This document shows positions 34,790-46,340 of a stretch of 64,000 bases of DNA, in pieces; within the stretch, counting starts at the first letter, position 1; the number at the start of each line of letters is the position of its first letter. Source of the stretch: Telopea speciosissima (Eukaryota; Streptophyta; Magnoliopsida; Proteales; Proteaceae); the NCBI RefSeq assembly GCF_018873765.1, contig NC_057926.1:48289043-48353042 (forward strand). The letters run 5' to 3'. Made by a program: the position numbers and the translations under genes. A model generated the notes under the pieces. The model did no database searches and had not been told where the DNA came from. It saw only the letters and a list, made by a program, of their open reading frames with translations.

Positions 34790-35221
34790 ATAGGTACGGA
34801 TACCAATGTGTTTCTTCCCACTGGTTTGATGTCAAAAGCATTTAAGGATTTGTACGGCCAATTAATTTCCACCGACCTGCTATCAACCACCAATTTCAGA
34901 GGAAATTAATGCGTACAAAAATCAAATCAAATCAAATCCATATACACATCCAAATTGACTAGACCTAGAGGGACAACAAGTGGACCCCTTCAGCATGTAC
35001 ATCCAATTAATTGATTGTCACTTTCTTATCACTCACAGCTGAGCAAATCGCGGGAAAATTATCGCCCTTGTATGCACAGTGCCGCACGATGGTACTTGAC
35101 CGCCCCAGTACTGGGGGTGATAAAGATCCATAAATCGCGATGCAGGTCTAAGTCTAATACAAATGTGAACTATTCTAGTTTTTTAATCTACTAAAAAATT
35201 GTTATATTGCACCCGTTCAAG
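34790..35221. repeat. Spacer block X, copy 3
   Basis: Matches 6590-6890 and 21820-21990 ('aatttccaccgacctgc.atcaaccaccaatttc'). It contains a 79 bp MITE that is absent from the 6.8 kb copy. Confidence 0.75.
35053..35131. mobile_element. Very small MITE (79 bp)
   Basis: Flanked by a perfect 8 bp duplication AAATCGCG (35045-35052 and 35132-35139). The ends GGAAAATTATCGCCC and (inverted) GGATCTTTATCACCC are imperfect inverted repeats. The paralogous sequence at about 6790 ('gtaaatggcgacgcagg') is the unoccupied site. Confidence 0.75.
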
Positions 35222-36144
35222 TAAGGGTGTCAAAATCTAGTCCCAACCGTTCAGATTGATCGAAATTGATAGAAAAAATTCGGATCGAATCGAATCGATC
35301 CTTATTGGATTGGTTTTAGGGTTGGAGTATTGCAAGATCAATTGAAAACTGGATCGCACCGGATCGATCGATAACAAACAAAAACCGAACCTAATGAAAT
35401 CGATAAAAAAACATAGAGTATAAGGTTATGAATAGGTGGATTCATTACCCATTAATTTTAATATTAGTGAGTAATTTTCTGGTTGCAAGGGGAATTGTTA
35501 TAAATTTATGAGCTTGAGGTTGAAAAAAAAGAAATTGATTTATAACTATGCTACTTCCATTGATCTCTTTATTTACTATACAAAATTAGTTGGTTATCCA
35601 AACTGATTTGATAGTAGGGTTCTTTTTGTGATTTCAATATTAATTATCTTCTCGGTGATTATTCATTGATTTCAATTTTAATTACCTTCTCCTTACAATT
35701 AATGATAAATAACTATATGATTTGTAACAATGATTTCGCTACAAACTCTATTTATCAATTGATTTGAATATTATCTTCTATTCTTCCCTAAATAATTTAT
35801 TCTTTTTTGTTTGAATTACAACATGAACTAATGAACATATCAAATCATTTTTCTTATTTGTGATTATATACTTTTTTTTTTATTTGGGAAGGTGAATTGA
35901 AGTATTTTTATTGAATCTTTCTTCACTACAAATTATGAATTTAAGTTTTCATTGTGGCTCAAACCCGAAAGCAAACCGATCAAAACCGGTATTAACCCGA
36001 TATTGAAAACCCGAAATAAATCGAAACCAAAATCGACCGAAAATCAAAGTTTCTTAACGGTTTGGTTTTGGTTTCACCATTCCGAGACTGAAACCCGATT
36101 CAGCCCGATCGAAACCGAGTCGAACAGACCGTTTGACACCCCTA
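35222..36144. mobile_element. GGGTGTCAA-family hAT element (923 bp)
   Basis: Ends TAAGGGTGTCAAAA and GTTTGACACCCCTA. Target duplication CGTTCAAG (35214-35221) and CGTTCAAC (36145-36152), one change. The unoccupied site is at 6885-6905 ('accccgttcgacacatcc'). Subterminal 'cgaaacc/ggtttcg' repeats flank an AT-rich core without transposase. Confidence 0.9.
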
Positions 36145-36149
36145 CGTTC

Positions 36150-37250
36150 AACACATCCAATTCAATGACCATGGTTTGAGAAATAGGTATCGGATCAGTC
36201 CGATTGGTCAATTTGTATAGTAAAATGTGTTTATTGAACCGTCCAAAGTCTGTTGGTAATTCTCGTTAAATTGAATACGTCCAATAATCACTCACAACTG
36301 GCAAAATGGTAACCGGATGGTGATGATTTTTTTTGGGGGTTACAGATGTGTTTGTTGTTTTGTTTTTCCTTTAATGAGAAAAAAAAAAAAAACTGATAAA
36401 CTGAAAAAAAGAATATATATAAGAGAGTTAGAATCCAAGGCTTTAATGGTTAAATTAGAAGCCATTGCAGAATACAAAGGACCCTCTATCATGCTAAACT
36501 TTAAGTCCAAATCCTGAGATGTGTTTGATGTTGGAAATATATATACACATAGGTTTTAAATTTGTTTTACATTCATTAGTTTTAAATTTGTAAAGAGTTA
36601 CTTAATCCCTATAGTTAATTACTGGTCATGCCACCTAAGAAGAAAACGAATTGGTGTCCCCTCCAATTCTGCTGCCCCCTTTGATTCTTCCAATTCCTCA
36701 CATGGGGGCGGAAATGACAACCCTACTACCTACCAAAAAACACTGCCCAAGGTGGGATCCACTCCCCCCTATTAGAGGAATTGGAGGAATTAAAGTTGCC
36801 CGCGAATTGGATGAAGATGATAATTATTCGAAGAAAACACCCCAACATCAATCCTCTCCAATTCCTTAAACTATGCAGTGCGGTAGTTTTGGGTAGAGAT
36901 TTTGACACATAGCAGCTCGGACTTCCAATGGTCCAAGCTCATTGACTTCCATTTTTTTTTAATCTTTTGTTGAGCTTGGCGGCATCGTTGGATGTCTAAG
37001 CTGCCACTTGTCGACGTCTCCACCCCGAACTGCCGCACTGCATAGTTTTAAGGTATTGGAGATGATTATTTTTTACCTCACTTTTGGTTTATAACTTTTG
37101 AGTTGGATTCTCACATTAATATCGTGTTTGGGAAATCTAAGTAATCCAAATCCACTGTTCCATTCTAAAAAAAAAATAACAGTTTTAATTCACAATGGGA
37201 AAAATAAGTAGGACCCTCTGTATCCCAACTCAAATTAAAGGTTATGGCCT
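36150..37250. repeat. Spacer blocks Y and Z upstream of RLK C
   Basis: 36158-36280 matches 6895 onward and 36290-37240 matches 10370-11340. Block Z directly abuts the promoter of C, which probably reflects the ancestral order. Confidence 0.8.
36850..37067. mobile_element. Foldback MITE, copy 2
   Basis: Same element as 10943-11162: AATCCTCTCCAATTCC...GCAGTGCGG pairs with CCGCACTGC...ATTGGAGATGATT. It lies at the corresponding place in block Z, so the insertion predates the duplication. Confidence 0.8.
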
Positions 37251-37291
37251 ATTGTCACCTAACTCAGTCACCTCGTGGTCCTTTTACTTCA

Positions 37292-37381
37292 TTGACCAAC
37301 AAAGATGGTTTTCTTTTAAAGTCTCCAGTGAAATAGTGCCGTTGTTGCTTAGCACTATCCACCTTTAAATAGGATTAACAG
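37292..37381 (+). promoter_or_regulatory. Core promoter of RLK C
   Basis: W-box core TTGACC at 37292-37297 and a TTTAAATA box at 37374-37381, about 55 bp before the ATG. The TTGACT motif present in A and B is lost here. Confidence 0.55.
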
Positions 37382-37436
37382 ATTAGCTACTCTCCCATGG
37401 TAATACCCCAACTCAAATTAAATTATTATTGCATCC

Positions 37437-40400
37437 ATGGTTTCTGCATTTGCGTCCCAAAATTTGATTCTGATGTCAATTCAACTGCTTCTAGTTTTAA
37501 TCCTCCTCTTTGGGAGCTCCTTGAGGAGGCTGATCGTAGTAGCGAACAACGAGACAGATCATCTTGCTTTGCTGGAGTTTAAAAAACAAATTTATTATCA
37601 TGATCCCTATGGAGTACTAAGTTCTTGGAACGATTCCATCCATTTTTGCAACTGGGTAGGGGTCACATGTAGCCATCGTCATCAACAACGGGTCATCAGC
37701 TTGGATTTAAATGAGAATGGCTTGCGAGGTAATATATCTCCTTCCATAGGGAATCTCACTTTTCTTCATTCCCTCAAAGTTGGAAGCAATAGCTTCCATG
37801 GCAAAATCCCCCAAGAGATTGGAAAATTGATTCGACTACAGTCCATTGATTTTGAAAACAACACTCTCGAAGGAGAACTTCCAACCAGTTTGGCCAACTG
37901 CACTCGTCTTAGAGAATTTTATTTTGGCAATAACAAGCTCGTCGGGAAGATTCCTGTTGAACTACTTGCTACATCTATGTCAAAGCTGGAGGTCATTTCT
38001 ATTTTTTATAATGAGTTAACAGGAGAAATACCAGCTTCTTTTGGGAACATTTCCTCCTTCCGAGCTATCATTTTGAGTGGAAATAAACTGCAGGGGAGCA
38101 TTTCAGAATCCTTTGGTCAGCTAACAAACTTATATTTGCTAGAAGTTTCTGGATACAAGCTATCTAGTATGTTTCCTGTCTCGCTCTATAATCACTCATC
38201 ACTTGAATCTATTTATCTCACACTAAACCAAGTGCATGGGAGCCTTCCATGAGACATAGGCCTTACTCTTCCAAATCTCAAAGTATTAGCAATTGGATAC
38301 AACCTTTTCTCAAGAAGAATTTCGATTTCCATCTCCAATATTTCAACGCTCGAAGATATTGATCTTGGTGGAAACAGTTTTGTTGGACCCGTCCCTAACA
38401 ACTTAGGAAATCTTCAAAATCTTCAATGGTTCACTATTGGAAGTAATCCATGTGCAACAGGGGAAGCTGATGATTTAGATTTTGTTAATTCTTTGATCAA
38501 TTGTACACATCTCAAGATTTTGGACCTACACCAAAATGGTTTTAAGGGTCCCATTCCCAACTTCAAAGCCAATCCCACAACACAACTCTCGTTTCTTTTT
38601 CTGGGAGGGAATCAAATATCTGGAACCATTCCTAGTGGGATTGAGAATCTCGTCAATTTAACCTACTTGGCCTTGGAGTTTAACTTTCTCGAAGGTAATA
38701 TTCCATCTAGTATAGGGAAACTTCCAATGCTTCAAAGATTAAACCTGCCTGGAAATAGACTTTCAGAACAGATTCCTTCTTCTATAGGCAATCTCACTAT
38801 TTTGTATGAACTCAATTTAAATGCCAACAATTTGAGCGAAAGCATTCCTTCCAGCATTGGAAATTGTCAACATTTACAGGACATAAACCTTTCTAATAAT
38901 AGCCTCCAAGGTCCAATACCTAAACAACTCTTCCTTATTTTCTCCTTATCAATATCTCTTGACTTATCTTCTAATTCTCTGGTCGGTTTCCTACCAATTG
39001 AAATCGGTAACTTGAAGAGTCTTTCCGCAATAGATATCTCCAAAAATATATTGTCTGGAGAAATCCCCTCCTCCGCTGGTGATTGTAATAGTTTGGTACA
39101 TCTTTATATGGGGGATAATTTCTTTGAAGGGACCATTCCTCAATCTTTGATTCTTTTGAAGGGGCTTCAAGATTTAGATCTCTCACACAACAACTTATCA
39201 GGGAATATCCCGAAAGATCTACAGAATCTTTTAGCATTGCGAAGTTTGAATTTATCCTTCAATAATCTTGAGGGGGAAGTACCAACAAAAAGAATCTTTG
39301 GAAATGCAAGTGCAGTTTTGGTGAATGGAAATGATAAGCTTTGTGGGGGAATTACGGAGTTACATCTGCCTACATGCACAAACCATGGATTTATGAAACA
39401 AGGAAAGTCCAATGCTTTTAGAATAGTTTTGGCGATAGTCGATGTGGTTGTTAGTTTTATTTTGATATTTTCCTTTCTTACTCTCTATTGGAGAAAAGAT
39501 CAAAAAGTAAACCTCCATCCACACCATTAATCGGTGACCAATTCTTAAAGCCATCTTACAACGAGCTCTTCCAAGCTACTGGAGGATTTTCTTCAGCAAA
39601 TTTCATAGGTTCCGGTGGTTTTGGCTCTGTATACAAAGGTATTATCAACCAAGATACAACCATTGTTGCAATCAAGGTACTCAACCTTCAAAATCCAAGA
39701 GCTTACAAGAGCTTTACAGCTGAATGCGAAGCATTAAGAAACATTCGGCATCGAAATCTTGTCAAGATTTTAACTTCGTGTTCTAGTCTTGATTCAAAAG
39801 GTAAAGATTTCAAAGCCCTTGTTTATGAGTTCATGCCCAATGGGAGTCTAGATGATTGGTTGCATCTGCCGATGGAGGAAAATAATAATCCAAGGAGTTT
39901 AGGCCTTCTTCAAAGATTAAACATCGCAATTGATGTGGCTTCTGCATTGGATTACCTTCATTACCACTGCTATGCCGAAATTGTTCATTGTGATTTGAAG
40001 CCAAGTAATATTCTACTTGACAGTGATATGACTGCACATGTTAGTGATTTTGGTTTGGCGAGGCTACTTTTAGAACCTGACAACAATTCATCCTCGGCTC
40101 AAACTAGTACCATTGGGATAAAAGGTTCTATTGGCTATACTGCTCCAGGTAACAAATAAACTATACAATTTTATTTTGAGTTAACAATCAATATTTTGAT
40201 GTTGTAGATCTAATTGTCCTTTACTAAGTTGTTGTGGTTATTGTTGTCTATTCTAATCAGAATCCGTTGTAGGGTGTTTAAGATGATCCGAATGCGTATA
40301 TTAATTCTTGAATGAATTATACTATGAATGCGTTGGACCCTGGTATCTAATTGGACTAAATTTACATTGATTCTTTTTAACATATTCAAAAGAATCATAG

Positions 40401-40944
40401 TTCCCAAATTGATGAAATGACCATGTTATTCGCTACTTTTGAATAATATATTCACAATTTTCATATTCCAGGCTGTAAATCTTGTATTATATGAAAAAAA
40501 AAAAAATGCAAATCTGTTATTATTATATTGACAGTGAGAAGTTTCTAAATTTCAGAATATAGCATTGGTGGAAGGGCAACCATATAGGGGGACATATTTA
40601 GTTTTGGGATCCTTTTATTAGAGATGTTCACAGGAAAAATGCCAACAGATCAGATGTTTACTGATGACTTAAATCTCCATAACTTTGCAAAGTCAGCTTT
40701 ACCTGTGTACGTGATGCAAATTTTAGATCCGACACTCATACCCAATGGAGAACAAAGTGGAGAAATTAAAGAGGATGCTATCAATAGAACTAAAGGCCCT
40801 AGTCATAAGATGGATAAATTGCAAGATTGCGTAATGTCAATAATTGAAATTGCAATCTAGTGCTCCATGGAATCACCAAGAGAACGTATGAGCATGAATG
40901 ATGTTGTGAGGAGATTACATTTAATCAGAGGGAAATTTTCTTGA
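37437..40944 (+). pseudogene. LRR receptor-like kinase C (LRR-XII type), disrupted
   Basis: Full-length relative of B with the same architecture: signal peptide (MVSAFASQNLILMSIQ), CNWVGVTC cap, about 20 LRRs, membrane helix near 39415-39490, and a non-RD kinase ([37 protein letters not shown]). Exon 1 ends at 40148, the intron is 40149-40555 and exon 2 starts at 40556. Four lesions are seen: TGA at 38250-38252 (CGA in B), a 1 bp deletion near 39492 just after the membrane helix, TAG at 40585-40587 and TAG at 40858-40860 in exon 2. The terminal KFS-stop is at 40942-40944. The kinase half of exon 1 is nearly identical to B at a constant offset of 9300 bases, whereas the N-terminal LRRs are clearly more diverged. 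The many independent lesions make sequencing error an unlikely explanation. Confidence 0.9.
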
Positions 40945-41113
40945 AGCAAGCATTTATCAATACAGAGCAACTACGCCCGATTGGAAGGTGATTATGAATT
41001 TATTATCTTTGTATATATTTTGTTGTCTCAATAGCTTAATGCTCATGAAAAAATAGGGAAAAGAAAGTTCTAGATCATACAACAATGGTAAGATGATCTA
41101 GAGTTACTCAAAT

Positions 41114-41472
41114 CATGGTTTTAAAAAATGGTATCGATATCGATACTGATACCAATATGGATTGGTCGTATTGGGCCAAATCAGATGGTTTTGCCCCCAA
41201 TTTTGATTTATCATTTTCTAGGCAGATTTACCTCCAGATGGAGCAGTTGTACTGATACAGAATCGGATAAGTATCGGTGTCAATATGGGGCACGACCGAT
41301 ACTTGTATGGATCGGCTATATTGGGAGGGATCGGACGGTTCTGCCATAAATTTTGATTAACAAAGCATTTACTGGCAAATCTACACCCTCTTCGAACCAT
41401 TCCATCAATACAAGATCGATCAGGTATCGATATCTGGATAAACCCGATCCAATACAATTTTGTAAAACCATG
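41114..41472. mobile_element. hAT-type MITE (359 bp)
   Basis: Same element as 1862-2216: ends CATGGTTTTAAAAAATGG and ...TTTTGTAAAACCATG. Flanks ACTCAAAT (41106-41113) and ACTCACAT (41473-41480) are the decayed target duplication. Confidence 0.8.
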
Positions 41473-42589
41473 ACTCACATATAATAGTTTAAGTTGGCAA
41501 TTGGAAGAGTTTAAGACTCAATTTCAACTATACTTAAGTCCAATCTATATAAAGATTGTGTCAATTCTGGTCAAGTAACTATATTAGTTCTGGATAAAAA
41601 TTCAAAATGGAGACATGGCCTGAAATTAGAGCGGAGACTCCACAAGGAGGGGCACTTTCTTTAGATTCAAAGGATCTACAAAAAACACACTTTCTAATTT
41701 CAATCCTCTAAGGCCAAATTTCCTTCTAATGTCTCTTGGTCACTGTAAAGGATCTGCTTCAAGTGAAGACGTGGTCTTATCTCTTATCTAAAGTTCCATA
41801 TCCCCCCTAACTTTCAGATGTTTTGATAGGAATCTGTTAGAAATTATATTATCTTGTATCTTAACAGGCTTTCAAGAATTTGATGATAATGGCTAACTAT
41901 GATCCTAGCATCGCTTACACTTATATCATATTGCATGATTGAATATTTGAATATGATAGGTTAAAATTGTGTGCTCTAAATCTTTCTTTGATTTCAAAAC
42001 TGAACAAGTTGATTTAAGCTGAACTTCAATTGGGCTGTTTAAACCTTTTGACAAACTAAGGCTGTGTTTGATATGCATTTTTCACAATACATTTTGGGTT
42101 TATAGCACATTCTGAGAGTATTTTTCTTGCTTTAGAATGTGTTTTAGACCCATGATCTATTTCGTTAAATACATACCAAGCACAGCCTAGGCCGTAAGGC
42201 ATCATAAGTTGGATCACAAGAATTCACTTGAGTTGTTTTGTATCAGTGCAATATCTGGAATTTAATGTGCAAGTTCAAGATCAGCTGTAAGAATGCAAAT
42301 TAGGGCTCTTCGATAAGGATTTCAGCTAGCCAAAAGCAAGAAAATGATAGAGCAGTTGGTAGAGTACTTTGTACAAAGGAGATATTGACCAATTTGTTTG
42401 ATGGAAGACAATTCCAGAGATTGACCATACCTATACTTCAACCTTGTAACGTATATGTATCAAAGAGCCTATTATTATCTTTTCATTTTCTATCTATGAA
42501 AATCTTCTTCTGCGTCCTTGAAAAATTCATAATGCGATTGAGGACTTAAAAGACCATTTTTGTCGATGGTAAACACATGCATACAGAGT

Positions 42590-42735
42590 GGCAGTAACAA
42601 TTTCCATACTGAACAACAGCTGCCTAACATAGTTTGTGAGCTGTGGTGCGCTTCATGCCCATGCTCACTAGGAGGTCTCAAGTTTAAGTCTCCTGGCTGT
42701 TACCTTCCCCCCCCCCCCCTCCTAAAAAAATTAAA
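42590..42735 (+). mobile_element. tRNA-derived SINE, copy 3
   Basis: Plus-strand copy of the unit at 5705 and 21183 ('gagctgtggtgcgcttcatg', B-box-like AAGTTTAAGTCTCC), followed by a 13-base C run and a short A-rich tail. Confidence 0.65.
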
Positions 42736-42768
42736 ATAAAAAAGGAACCTTACAATGAGTCAATGATA

Positions 42769-42888
42769 GGATCCTGATCCTGTACTGTCGAGCTGCCCGG
42801 CCTTGCCCGAATAGGGGTAAAGCGGTCATTTCTTGCTTTGCTGTGTCTCGATAGCACGGTCCTACCTCAGTTCGACAGTAGAGGATCC
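42769..42888. mobile_element. Small palindromic MITE (120 bp)
   Basis: GGATCCTGATCCTGTACTGTCGAGCTG pairs with the inverted CAGTTCGACAGTAGAGGATCC. The core 'ggggtaaagcggtcatt' is shared with the elements at 48168 and 60909, so it is a short member of that family. Confidence 0.7.
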
Positions 42889-43240
42889 AAATTGATATAC
42901 TTCACCTATCATCAGGTTCCTCAATATGATCCAGAGCAAATTTGCAAACAAAGGCTTCTACCGAAACCCAAACCCCTTTACATAATAAATAGGTTAATTA
43001 CTCTGAAACTGGTGGCAGGTGTGGGTGTACTGAGAGTGGCACCTCTTTTTGTTCTGTAACTGGACCTTTCCGGGCACTGGTCTTCTACCATAGTAAATCA
43101 ACCCTTAGAAAATTAAGCATTGGTGATTTTCTGGATGTGATTGAGAGGGAGGAATTAATCATTTGATTCCAAAATAAACCTAGTTTTTTATTTATGGAAA
43201 AAAAAATACTCCATTCCCTTTACGCTGCCCACACAAGATA

Positions 43241-44315
43241 GTCATCATTATTTGGTAACAGTATGGATCGATTGTATCGGATAAATTTTCCCCCGATTCT
43301 TCATTAAAAATGAGTTTTTGACCATTTTACCCCTTATCTGTATTATATCACTAATAAGATATCGATACGATATTGGAATCTATCACTTGCAAAATACCGG
43401 CAATACGATACCAATTCCTCAAACCATGCCTAGAATTTGGTTGATATTGTGAAAGACTCTTTGGTATTACGAGGGAAAAATAAAAGGGAAGGGAGTTGAA
43501 ATCAAATGAAAACCAAAATGAGATTTTTTTCACACGTCTAATCCTTTTGTTTTTTGTTTTGGTCAACCGGGTAAATGACACTTACTGTTTAGATAAATTG
43601 CAAGATATCCAGCATTTGAAATCTTATTTTTTGAGGTACCTCACTTTTCAATAATGTTTGTTTAAGAAACCTTATTTTTCTTTTAATTCCAATTTTACCC
43701 TTGGTGTTTTATCGGAAGTGAATGGAAAAAGAGAACAGGGGAGGAGAGGGAACAGAAGAGTGAAAACTGGAGAGGAGGGGAGGGGCTGTCGCAGGTTCGC
43801 CGAAGGTAGGGGAAACTGGGGAGGACAGGGAAGCAGTGGTGTGGCGACAGAAGGATTCAGTGAAGATTTGTATGAAAGGAGCATCCAGGGTTATCATCTT
43901 TGATCGAATGGAGGAAACGATGGCGTCTACGATTTGGTGGATTTACTGATAAAAGGTACCATCATATAGGCAACTATGGAAAGATAATTTCCCAATAAAA
44001 AGGAAAAATGTTTTCTTTCATTACTCGACGAAGATTCACCACAAATACCCTATGAGGTTTTAATAAGTTCCTCCAAAATATCCTCCGGTGCACATCTGAA
44101 TCCATTCACCGTGGCTGAAGGAAAAATCGTCCTAAAAAGAAAATCGTAAGCAATTAAAAAAAAAAATAAAGATTAATTCATGGTTTTATTTGATCCAATC
44201 TTAAATCTCATACAAATATTGTAACTCAAATTTCAAACATGATTTATTGAGAAAAAGACAACCCGAGAAAATAATAGGTCAAACTAGGAACTAAGAAAAG
44301 TTATTAAAAAAAAAA
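43241..44315. other. Spacer with a repeat shared with 55.9 kb and 59.8 kb
   Basis: 43960-44310 matches 59760-60130 ('ccatcatataggc', 'gcacatctgaatccattcac', 'gagaaaaagacaac'). 43720-43900 is G-rich with overlapping frames on both strands, none resembling a protein family. Confidence 0.6.
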
Positions 44316-45992
44316 GGTAAAGTACACGTACCCCCTATAATGCACTCAATATTCCTCGTACCCCCTAAGAGGCTCAATGTTCCACGTACCACCCTTCAAT
44401 ATTCCACGTACCACTTCTGCTTTACACCCTAAATGCCAGATAGGTCCAATCCGTTAAATACCACCGTTAGATGCCAAAATTTTGACAATTTTACTCTTTG
44501 CTCCATTTTCTTAAATCTGAAAAGACTTAATTACCCTCACTTATTTGTTGCCCTAAACTAATTGAAAATGATCATTTTACCCTTTGTTTTATTTTTATAA
44601 ATGAAAAGACCTAATTGCCCTCATTTATGTATTATCCTAACCTAATTTGAAAAGACTATTTTATCCCTATATACTTGTTCCTAAAAACCCCAAAATGCCC
44701 TCATCTTCCCCAAATCATCATCTTCTTTTACATACCCACCACCACCACCGCCACCGCCACCACCACCACTGCCACCCACCATTGGCTTTGGGTTCTAAGA
44801 CAAATGAGAGAAACAGAGAGCAGCAGAGTGAGGGAGTAAAAGAAAAAAGGAGCACTGAGACGAGAAAGCTCGAAGCTTCCCTGAGCCGGGGTAGAAGACT
44901 CTTGTCCGACATCGTCTTCTTCTTCTCCACTTCTCCTTCTTTTATTTTGATTTCTTTTCTTACCATCTCCATCGCATTTCTGAGACCTACCAAATCCATT
45001 TGTTTTTTGTTTTCCCATCTTTAAACCCCAATCTCCAATACCCTATTCTCCCTTCTCCATTTAAAAACCCATCTCCGAGAGATGAAATCCCTCTTCTAAT
45101 CTCCACCGAACCCACTTCTTTATCTTCAATTCCTATTTTCTAGTTTTTATTCCATATCAAACCCCACCCATCTTTTTTCTCTTTCCACTCAACCAAACCC
45201 AAATCCAACACCGGAAACCTTTTTTATTTTCTCTTTGATTACCCCAATCCCATAACCAGAACTCCACCGTCCCATCTTCTCCCTTCTCTCATATTCTTCA
45301 CCCTTTTTTTATTTTAAGTATTAATATGTCTGTAATAATCCTCAGTCGCTGTTACTTGAAATTTCTGCAATCAAACGTGGGTCTCCATTCATCTTCTCAG
45401 CAAAGGTGTTTTTCGTCTCAGTGATCGATTGTTGCAAGTGTCGGATCGAGGAGAAGCAAGCTTGCAGGGTTCCAGATTTTATTCAAAAAAGGGTTCCCTT
45501 CAGTTCACGGCGGTAGCGGCAATTATCGATTGTCGAGTTGGATGGCAGTGGTGGTGGTGGTGGTGGTGGTGGGTATGTAAAAGAAGATGATGATTTGGGG
45601 AAGATGAGGGCATTTTGGGGTTTTTAGGAACAAGTATTTAGGGGTAAAATAGTTTTTTTAAATTAGGTTAGGGTAATATATAAATGAGGGCAATTAGATC
45701 TTTTCATTTATAAAAATAAAACAAAAGGTAAAATGGTTATTTTCAATTAGTTTAGGGTAACAAATAAGTGAGGGTAATTAAGTTTTTTTAGATTTAAGAA
45801 AATGGAGCAAATGGTAAAATGATCAAAATTTTGGCATCTAACGGTGGTATTTAACGGATTGGACATATCTGACATTTGGGGTGTAAAATAGGGATGGTAT
45901 GTGAAATATTGAAAGGTGGTACGTGGAATATTGAACTGCTTAGGAGGTACGAGGAATATTGGGTGCATTACAAGGATACGTGTACTTTACCC
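44316..45992. mobile_element. Mutator-like element with ~440 bp inverted ends (Pack-MULE candidate 3)
   Basis: The ends GGTAAAGTACACGTACCCCC and ...ACGTGTACTTTACC are inverted copies alignable over about 440 bp (44316-44760 and 45545-45992), up to a CCACCA/TGGTGG repeat. TTAAAAAAAAA-like sequence on both sides fits a ~9 bp target duplication, and the unoccupied site is at 60118-60130. The ~780 bp interior has no transposase. It looks like a plant gene leader (CTTCTTC tracts) and shares nothing visible with the interior of 3992-5353, although the ends are the same family. Confidence 0.8.
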
Positions 45993-46340
45993 TTAAAAAA
46001 AAAAAGACAAAATACTCAAAACTCAAATGTGTGAAAGATTATTAAACGTGAGGAGATCTATTATCTCGTTCTATTTTTCTTAACGGATCAGTCATGATTC
46101 ATCCATGACACAAGATAAGATGACTCACTCATGAGTCATCACTATCGAGATAAGTCCATTCTTACTCTTTATAGAATTAACACTTTCGGATAACGTTATG
46201 GTATTCCATAATAAGATTATCAGTAAATAAAGTAATAGAACACAAGGTCCATTGAAAGTATACAAACCCATGTCAATAGGGAATGAATGAACCCATCGGA
46301 TCTAACATGAACCACAGAATCTGGATGTATATTTTCATTT
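45993..46340. other. Spacer, continuation of repeat interrupted by the Mutator-like element
   Basis: Starts with 'gacaaaatactcaaaactcaa', the continuation also found at 60130-60155. AT-rich, no gene. Confidence 0.6.

Larger units (their letters stand above)
40945..43240. repeat. 3' flanking segment of RLK unit, copy 3 (after C)
   Basis: Co-linear with 1691-3480 and 31632-33560, with a full hAT MITE (41114-41472), a PIF-like MITE ('ggctgtgtttgatatgcat', about 42059-42193), and later insertions of a SINE and a small MITE (42590-42888) not present in the other copies. No gene is seen. Confidence 0.8.

Noticed and set aside
42610-42700. tRNA gene on the plus strand
   Set aside because: The same unit occurs three times in different surroundings with homopolymer tails and cannot fold as a tRNA.
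44647-45024. 125-codon frame with His run
   Set aside because: Spans the CCACCA repeat and the border between inverted end and interior of a Mutator-like element; may contain captured leader sequence but is not a gene.
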